Positions 31,251 to 35,314 of a stretch of DNA of 35,314 nucleotides are shown here, piece by piece. The DNA lies in contig DYEY01000040.1 of assembly GCA_020725465.1 (NCBI GenBank), positions 1 to 35,314 of the forward strand. Reading direction: 5' to 3'. Under the pieces are notes generated by a model, which made no database searches, had not been told where the DNA came from, and worked only from the letters and a program-made list of their open reading frames with translations. Both the position numbers and the translations under genes were made by a program. The first letter of the stretch is position 1. Each line of letters begins with the position of its first letter. The stretch is from Dethiobacter sp. GTDB lineage: Bacteria; Bacillota; Dethiobacteria; Dethiobacterales; Dethiobacteraceae.

Positions 31251-31841
31251 CTACTCACCCTTCTTTGCCAGCGGGTCATATTCTACTCCCGGCAACAACC
31301 CGGCCCGGACCTCGAACCGCACCAGCATTATATTGTCTTTTTTCTCCTCCGCCGAGAACATCACCCGCACATCAGCCACCCCGTTCACTTCCCGCAGGGC
31401 CGCCACCCAGCGCGCGGTGGACGGGTGGTCGTAGGTCAGCCCCCGCAGGGTCAGCTGCCCTGCTTCCCCCTCCTTGCCGGCAGTGAGCAGGAAATCGGTC
31501 AGCCACACGTTGGGCGGAATCACCGCCCCGACCTCCTCCAGCACCTCCACCCAGGGCAGCGGCCTGCCCATGACCTTCTTCAGTATACCGGCCTTACTGT
31601 TGACCTCCGCCTGCAATTTGGTATACACACTGTACCTGGCAATCTCCGCCTCCACGGCGGCCCGCTCCGCGGACACCACCGCCAGCCGGCTTTTGATCTC
31701 CATGGTCTGTATAAACAAAAAACCAAAACCCGCCGCCAGCACCAGCATAACCACACCGGACAACAGCAAAAACCGCCCCTGTGCCCGCTGCCTTTTTCTT
31801 TCCGCCAAAAGCGAAGCGGGCAGCAAATTTATCTTTACCAC
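31251..31841 (-). CDS. pilN: Type IV pilus alignment protein PilN
   Basis: Protein of 196 residues that starts VVKINLLPASLLAERKR, the conserved PilN N-terminus that binds PilM. One membrane helix (LLSGVVMLVLAAGFGFLFI), a coiled coil and an extracytoplasmic domain ending in a LVRFEVRAGL strand. I chose the GTG at 31841, two bases after the pilM stop, because GGAGG lies seven bases upstream and it restores the INLLP motif at position four; the longer open frame overlaps pilM and is Gly/Ala-rich. Confidence 0.92.
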   Translation of the reverse strand: MVKINLLPASLLAERKRQRAQGRFLLLSGVVMLVLAAGFGFLFIQTMEIKSRLAVVSAERAAVEAEIARYSVYTKLQAEVNSKAGILKKVMGRPLPWVEVLEEVGAVIPPNVWLTDFLLTAGKEGEAGQLTLRGLTYDHPSTARWVAALREVNGVADVRVMFSAEEKKDNIMLVRFEVRAGLLPGVEYDPLAKKGE

Positions 31842-31843
31842 GC

Positions 31844-32887
31844 TTAACCCTCCAATCCGCGCAGCGCAAGGCCGGTACAAACCGCAAAGTCCGGTTGCTT
31901 CACCAGCCGGTCCACCGGCCGCTTCCCGGCCGGCGCCACCCTGGCCAGGGGCCGTACCACCTGCACCGCCACCCCCAGCTCGTTCTGCAGCAATTCCGGC
32001 AGCAGCGGAATCCGCCCCCCCGGCCCGCACAGCACCAGCAAGGTCAGCTCAGGCCAGCTGTCCAGCTTGATAAAATAATTGATGGTGGACCTGATCTCTT
32101 CCACCGCCGCCAGCGCCCAGCTTCCGAAAGCCCCGCCAGACCCGTCCCCGCTCGCCGCCACCAGAGGCTCGCCCTCCTCCGCCTCCGGGGCAAACAGCGG
32201 CACCTCTTTCAGCGCCAGCCCCAGCTGCCCGGCATACTGCTTCAGCGACACCGGTATCCCCCTGGTAAACCGCGGCACCCCGTTCACCATCATCATCAGG
32301 CTGCTTAAACCGTTGGCTATATCCACCACCGCCACCGTACCCGCCCGGCTTTCCTCCCCCAGCACCCTGAGCAGCGCCAGGGGCGACGCGTCTATGACCA
32401 CCGGCTTCAGCCTGCTTGCCTGCAAAGCCGCCAAACTCTTTTCAATACCGGCCGTCCGGGCGCCCACCAGCAGCACCTCCAGCTCCGGCCCGTTCGCTCC
32501 CTTAATCTCCCCCACCACCGCAAAATCCAGCACCAGCTGCGACAGGGGAATGGGGAAATATTCCTGGGCCGACAGCCTGATAGCCTGGTCCAGCTTACTC
32601 TCCGGTACCTTGGGGAAATTAATCATCCTGGTGATGACACCCTGGTTAAAAGTCCCCAGCACCACCTCCCGGCTGCCAAACCTGGCCTCCGCCCACAGCC
32701 TCCCCAGCGCCTCGCTTACTTCACCCTCCTTCACCACCGAACCGTCGACCACCGCCTCCTCCGGTATCTCCACCATCCCGGCGGCCACCAACTTCGCCCT
32801 CCCGGCCTTTCCCTTTACTTCCACCGCCCTGATAACCCCGGTGTCAAACTCCAACCCCACCACACCGGACTGCCCGAACAAGCCCAC
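31844..32887 (-). CDS. pilM: Type IV pilus actin-like protein PilM
   Basis: Cytoplasmic actin-like ATPase of about 347 residues. It begins MGLFGQSGVVGLEFDTGVIRAVEV, the canonical PilM start. The GTG at 32887 (GGGGGTG just upstream) is preferred over the TTG at 32902. Later landmarks are FPKVPESKLDQAIRLSAQEY, VVVIDASPLALLR-like (PVVIDASPLALLRVL), VAVVDIANGLSSLMM and LLVLCGPGGRIPLL. It binds the cytoplasmic tail of PilN. Confidence 0.93.
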   Translation of the reverse strand: MGLFGQSGVVGLEFDTGVIRAVEVKGKAGRAKLVAAGMVEIPEEAVVDGSVVKEGEVSEALGRLWAEARFGSREVVLGTFNQGVITRMINFPKVPESKLDQAIRLSAQEYFPIPLSQLVLDFAVVGEIKGANGPELEVLLVGARTAGIEKSLAALQASRLKPVVIDASPLALLRVLGEESRAGTVAVVDIANGLSSLMMMVNGVPRFTRGIPVSLKQYAGQLGLALKEVPLFAPEAEEGEPLVAASGDGSGGAFGSWALAAVEEIRSTINYFIKLDSWPELTLLVLCGPGGRIPLLPELLQNELGVAVQVVRPLARVAPAGKRPVDRLVKQPDFAVCTGLALRGLEG

Positions 32888-32904
32888 GCTATCACCCCCC
32901 AAAT

Positions 32905-33600
32905 TTAACCCTCTTCCATATACCTCGCCATATTCTGCAAACCCTTATGTAATTCCCTTGATACCTTCCTTTGATTCACACCCAGCTCCTGTGCCGCCTC
33001 CACCTGGGTCATGCCCCTGAAAAACAACATATTGATAACCTTCTTTTGCATGGCCCCCAGCTTATTCATAGCCTGCTCCAGCAAAATCCTGTCCTCAATG
33101 GGCAGCCTGAAGCTCTCATACTTAAGCGTCCTGATCTCACCTTTCTCCAAAGGCACCAGGCCGGCCCGCATCACCGCCCTGACACTCTCCTCCTTGACAT
33201 TCAAGACCCTGGCAATCTCCGCTATCCCCGGCGGCTCGCCGCACTCCTTCAGCCGCTCCTCCACCAGTCTCTCCACCCGGCTTTGCAGCTCAGCCACACA
33301 GCCCGGCCGGTAATACCGGTTCTCTTTTCTTATGTAATGCCGGATCTCCCCCATGATACAATGGCTGGCATAGGTGACAAACCCGGCCCCCGCTCCCTCG
33401 TCAAATTTCTTTACGGCCTTCAGGAGCCCCTCAAACCCCGCCTGCACCATATCCTCATCCAGGCTCCCGGCCGAAAAAAGTCTCACGTAATAGCAGACCA
33501 GCCTCTTGCCGGCCCGCATTACCTCCCGCAGTTCCTCTTCCTTCCCGCTCTCCCGGTAAGCGGCCAGAGCCTCCTCCAGTCCGTTCCTCCCGCCGCCCAT
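32905..33600 (-). CDS. Sigma-70 family RNA polymerase sigma factor (SigB/F/G type)
   Basis: Protein of about 231 residues inside the pilus operon, between pilC and pilM. Region 2 is clear: DEDMVQAGFEGLLKAVKKFD, FVTYASHCIMGEIRHYIRKE. Region 3 has PPGIAEIARVLNVKEESV, and region 4 LGAMQKKVINMLFFRGMTQV with EAAQELGVNQRKVSRELHKG. Length and the GEIRHYIR segment place it with SigB/SigF/SigG, not with ECF factors. Region 4 carries the helix-turn-helix for -35 recognition. The ATG at 33600 has AGGTGA upstream; a GTG at 33609 directly abuts the pilC stop. No anti-sigma or anti-anti-sigma gene is adjacent. It may drive the pilin promoter at 35008-35037, which is inference. Confidence 0.9.
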   Translation of the reverse strand: MGGGRNGLEEALAAYRESGKEEELREVMRAGKRLVCYYVRLFSAGSLDEDMVQAGFEGLLKAVKKFDEGAGAGFVTYASHCIMGEIRHYIRKENRYYRPGCVAELQSRVERLVEERLKECGEPPGIAEIARVLNVKEESVRAVMRAGLVPLEKGEIRTLKYESFRLPIEDRILLEQAMNKLGAMQKKVINMLFFRGMTQVEAAQELGVNQRKVSRELHKGLQNMARYMEEG

Positions 33601-33609
33601 CCCAATCAC

Positions 33610-34815
33610 CTACCTTACCTGCGTAATAACCGTAAAGATAGGCAGATAAAGCGATATTACCATGGCGCCCACCATGCCTCCCACCACAATCATCATCAAA
33701 GGCTCGATAATGCTGGTAAGCCCCTTGGTCATAGTAGCCACCTCCGCCTCGTAAAACTCCGACACCCGGCTCAACATATCCGGCAGATCCCCGGTCTCCT
33801 CCCCCACCCCGATCATCAGCGTCACCATGGCCGGGAAAAGCCTACTCTGCCGCAGCGGCACCGCGATACTCTGGCCCTCCTGGATCCTAAGCCCCGCCAT
33901 CCTCACCGCCTCCGCCACCTGGCTGCTCCCCGAAGCCGGCCCCGCCGTCTCCATGGCCTGCAGCACCGGTATACCACCCCCCAGCAACGTGCTCAGCGTC
34001 CGCGCAAACCTGGCTATCACCGTCTTTTTAATCAGCTCCCCGAAAACCGGCAGCCGGAACCTGATCTTGTCCCAGCGCTCTCTTCCCGCCTGACTGCCCA
34101 GATAATACTTCGCCCCAAAGAAAGCCACACCCATCCCGGCAAAATAAAGATACCAATAAGCCCGCAGCGAATCGCTGAAATAGACAATAACCCTGGTGGG
34201 CAGCGGCAATGGCGTCCCCGGCGGGAACATCTTCACAAATACCGGCACGATAAAGAAAAACATGGCCAAAAGCACCACGAAAGCGAAAGCCAGCACCACC
34301 ATGGGATAAAACATGGCAGCCCTGACGCTGTCCTTAAGCATCTTCTCGCTGTCCAGCTGCTGTGCCAGCCGCACCAGTACCTCCTCCATGGCGCCTCCCA
34401 CCTCGCCGGCCTTCATCATGTCCACGTAAATCTTGCTGAAAATCTCCGGGTAGGCCGCCAGCGACTCGGAAAAACTCATCCCACCCTCCACGTTCCGCGC
34501 CACTTCCGCCACCGCCTTCCCCAAAGTCGGGTTGGCCGCCTGCTCGCTCAAAGCATGCAGACACCTGGTCAGCGGAATACCCGACTTCAGCATGGAAGCC
34601 AGCTGCCGGCTGAACAGGCTCAGCTCCCCGATCCCCACTTTCCGTTTAAACGTTAAAGCCCCCTTAAGCGCAGACTGCTTCATTTCCTTCAATTCTAAAG
34701 TGGTATACCCGATTCTCTTCAGCCTGGCCGCCGCCGCCAGCTCATTCTCCGCTTCCATCTTACCATTTGATACCACACCCGACTTGTCCAACACCTGGTA
34801 AGCATACAGGGGCAT
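33610..34815 (-). CDS. pilC: Type IV pilus inner-membrane platform protein PilC
   Basis: Protein of 401 residues, standard length. N-terminal MPLYAYQVLDKSGVVSNGKM, two GspF domains (about 68-190 and 270-392), each with the pattern FSRQLASMLKSGIPLTRCLH and FARTLSTLLGGGIPVLQAME, and three membrane helices ending MVGAMVISLYLPIFTV. It is the platform through which PilB and PilT move pilin subunits. It is first in the operon. The ATG is preceded by GGGGGAGG. Confidence 0.96.
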   Translation of the reverse strand: MPLYAYQVLDKSGVVSNGKMEAENELAAAARLKRIGYTTLELKEMKQSALKGALTFKRKVGIGELSLFSRQLASMLKSGIPLTRCLHALSEQAANPTLGKAVAEVARNVEGGMSFSESLAAYPEIFSKIYVDMMKAGEVGGAMEEVLVRLAQQLDSEKMLKDSVRAAMFYPMVVLAFAFVVLLAMFFFIVPVFVKMFPPGTPLPLPTRVIVYFSDSLRAYWYLYFAGMGVAFFGAKYYLGSQAGRERWDKIRFRLPVFGELIKKTVIARFARTLSTLLGGGIPVLQAMETAGPASGSSQVAEAVRMAGLRIQEGQSIAVPLRQSRLFPAMVTLMIGVGEETGDLPDMLSRVSEFYEAEVATMTKGLTSIIEPLMMIVVGGMVGAMVISLYLPIFTVITQVR

Positions 34816-34854
34816 TGACCTGCCTCCCCCATTATTAATAATTCCATTTAATTA

Positions 34855-34860
34855 ATTATA
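34855..34860 (-). promoter_or_regulatory. -10 element of the pilus operon promoter
   Basis: On the minus strand TATAAT, about 40 bases before the pilC start codon. A -35 is weak (TCCAGT at 17-base spacing). The divergent pilin promoter lies about 150 bases away in the same 370-bp intergenic stretch. Confidence 0.5.
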
Positions 34861-35007
34861 CACCAGACCTGTCCCCGACTGGAAGATATTTATACCTGCA
34901 TCTATAGTTTATCGACCAACACCCCTTAAACTTTAATCAGACCTGGAAATTTCTTTCTTCACTGTCAAATTTCTTTTAAATTAAAATTAATATTTTTTCC
35001 ACAAAGA

Positions 35008-35037
35008 TTGTCTAAAAAAAATTCTCCCCGGTATAAC
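35008..35037 (+). promoter_or_regulatory. Promoter of the pilin gene (SigA-like and SigB/F-like readings)
   Basis: SigA reading: TTGTCT (35008-35013), 18 bases, TATAAC (35032-35037). SigB/F reading: GTCTAA (35010-35015, one mismatch to GTTTAA), 13 bases, CGGTAT (35029-35034, one mismatch to GGGTAT). The transcript would have a leader of about 140 bases. The SigB/F reading is notable because the adjacent operon encodes a sigma factor of that class. Confidence 0.5.
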
Positions 35038-35068
35038 CTCAGTTACAAACAGGTAAAAACATTTCGAC

Positions 35069-35179
35069 GGAGGTGACAGCCCCGCCTCCCCAAAAAACTT
35101 CAACAGGGGGGTCAAGAAAAAAAACAAACAACCGATATATGTTGTAGGCCTAATGTCCTAAAAATATCTAATTAGGAGG
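35069..35179 (+). promoter_or_regulatory. Pilin mRNA leader with competing hairpins and a paired ribosome site
   Basis: GGAGG (35069-35073) can pair with CCTCC (35085-35089), while CCTCCCC (35085-35091) can instead pair with GGGGGG (35106-35111). Further on, CCTAAT (35149-35154) or TCCTAA (35156-35161) can pair with ATTAGGA (35171-35177), covering part of the ribosome site AGGAGG (35174-35179). No c-di-GMP riboswitch core was recognised. Confidence 0.45.
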
Positions 35180-35185
35180 GTAAAA

Positions 35186-35314
35186 ATGCAAAAAGCAATC
35201 CGTAGAGCAAAAGACAATCAGAAAGGCTTCACTCTGGTAGAGCTGATGGTGGTGGTGATTATTATCGGTATTTTAGTGGCGATTGCGATTCCTGTTTATG
35301 GTGCAGTCCAAAGA
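35186..35314 (+). CDS. Type IV pilin, N-terminal part (cut by window end)
   Basis: First 43 codons of a pilin gene. The leader QKAIRRAKDNQKG is cut before FTLVELMVVVIIIGILVAIA, with Glu at position five of the mature protein, the textbook class III signal for PilD. The helix continues IPVYGAVQR. AGGAGG lies six bases before the ATG. It is transcribed divergently from the assembly operon, after a leader of about 140 bases. It is probably the major pilin, given its own promoter and stronger leader signals; the C-terminal part is outside the window. Confidence 0.92.
   Translation, partial: MQKAIRRAKDNQKGFTLVELMVVVIIIGILVAIAIPVYGAVQR

Noticed and set aside
31842-32030. N-terminal extension of PilN
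   Set aside because: It overlaps pilM, is Gly/Ala-rich, and the GTG at 31841 has a strong ribosome site and gives the canonical INLLP start.
32971-34656. Open frame of 561 codons on the plus strand
   Set aside because: Antisense to pilC and the sigma-factor gene; the translation is rich in His, Pro, Arg and Gln with no domain, as expected of a shadow frame.
35044-35185. c-di-GMP-I riboswitch before the pilin
   Set aside because: Such riboswitches occur upstream of pilins in other bacteria, but the conserved CACGCACAGGGCAAACC-like and GACGCAAAGCC-like cores are not present.

Overview
The window looks like chromosome of a GC-rich, endospore-forming, anaerobic Firmicute, most likely of the Desulfotomaculum/Pelotomaculum group. 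This placement is inference. It rests on a complete spoIIIA operon, an asp23-amaP-DUF2273-nusB block, an efp-pepQ pair, a soluble NuoEFG-like redox complex and a monoderm type IV pilus operon. Almost every gene lies on the minus strand. No rRNA, tRNA or CRISPR array was seen.

Region 1 (68-7871, all minus) is housekeeping and sporulation. spoIIIAA-AH (7871 down to 2793) encodes the mother-cell channel of engulfment. After an excellent promoter at 2747-2775 come Asp23, AmaP, a DUF2273 protein, NusB and a Kae1-like TsaD paralogue. That last gene carries an in-frame copy of a 29-bp repeat which recurs at 21692-21720.

Region 2 (7872-14403) holds a three-gene redox operon, nuoE-nuoF-nuoG-like. Its 1248-residue last subunit joins a NuoG-type iron-sulfur N-terminus, a GltD/NfnB-type flavin domain, a ferredoxin domain and a molybdopterin-oxidoreductase fold that has lost the usual Mo-ligand Cys/Sec. 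Two terminators flank a perfect 2 x 32-bp tandem repeat downstream.

Region 3 (14404-18627) is accessory DNA of lower GC. It has a secreted M14 carboxypeptidase with an inserted PA domain, broken at a G9 tract; a 156-bp imperfect palindrome; a plus-strand AhpE-like peroxiredoxin with its own promoter; and a remnant SLH/GLUG surface protein with two apparent frameshifts.

Region 4 (18628-23828) holds a membrane histidine kinase, an upstream degenerate partner (phospho-acceptor His replaced by Gln, no ATPase domain), an acidic zinc-ribbon protein of the CD1247 type, efp and an M24 peptidase.

Region 5 (23916-35314) is a type IV pilus locus. On the minus strand, in transcription order: pilC, a sigma-70 family factor of the SigB/F/G type, pilM, pilN, pilO, a PilP-like lipoprotein, pilB, pilT, pilD and four minor-pilin genes. 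A divergent plus-strand gene at the right edge encodes a type IV pilin, cut by the window end. The pilin promoter fits both SigA-like and SigB/F-like consensus, so the embedded sigma factor could couple machine assembly to pilin supply. That link is the most interesting untested idea in the window.
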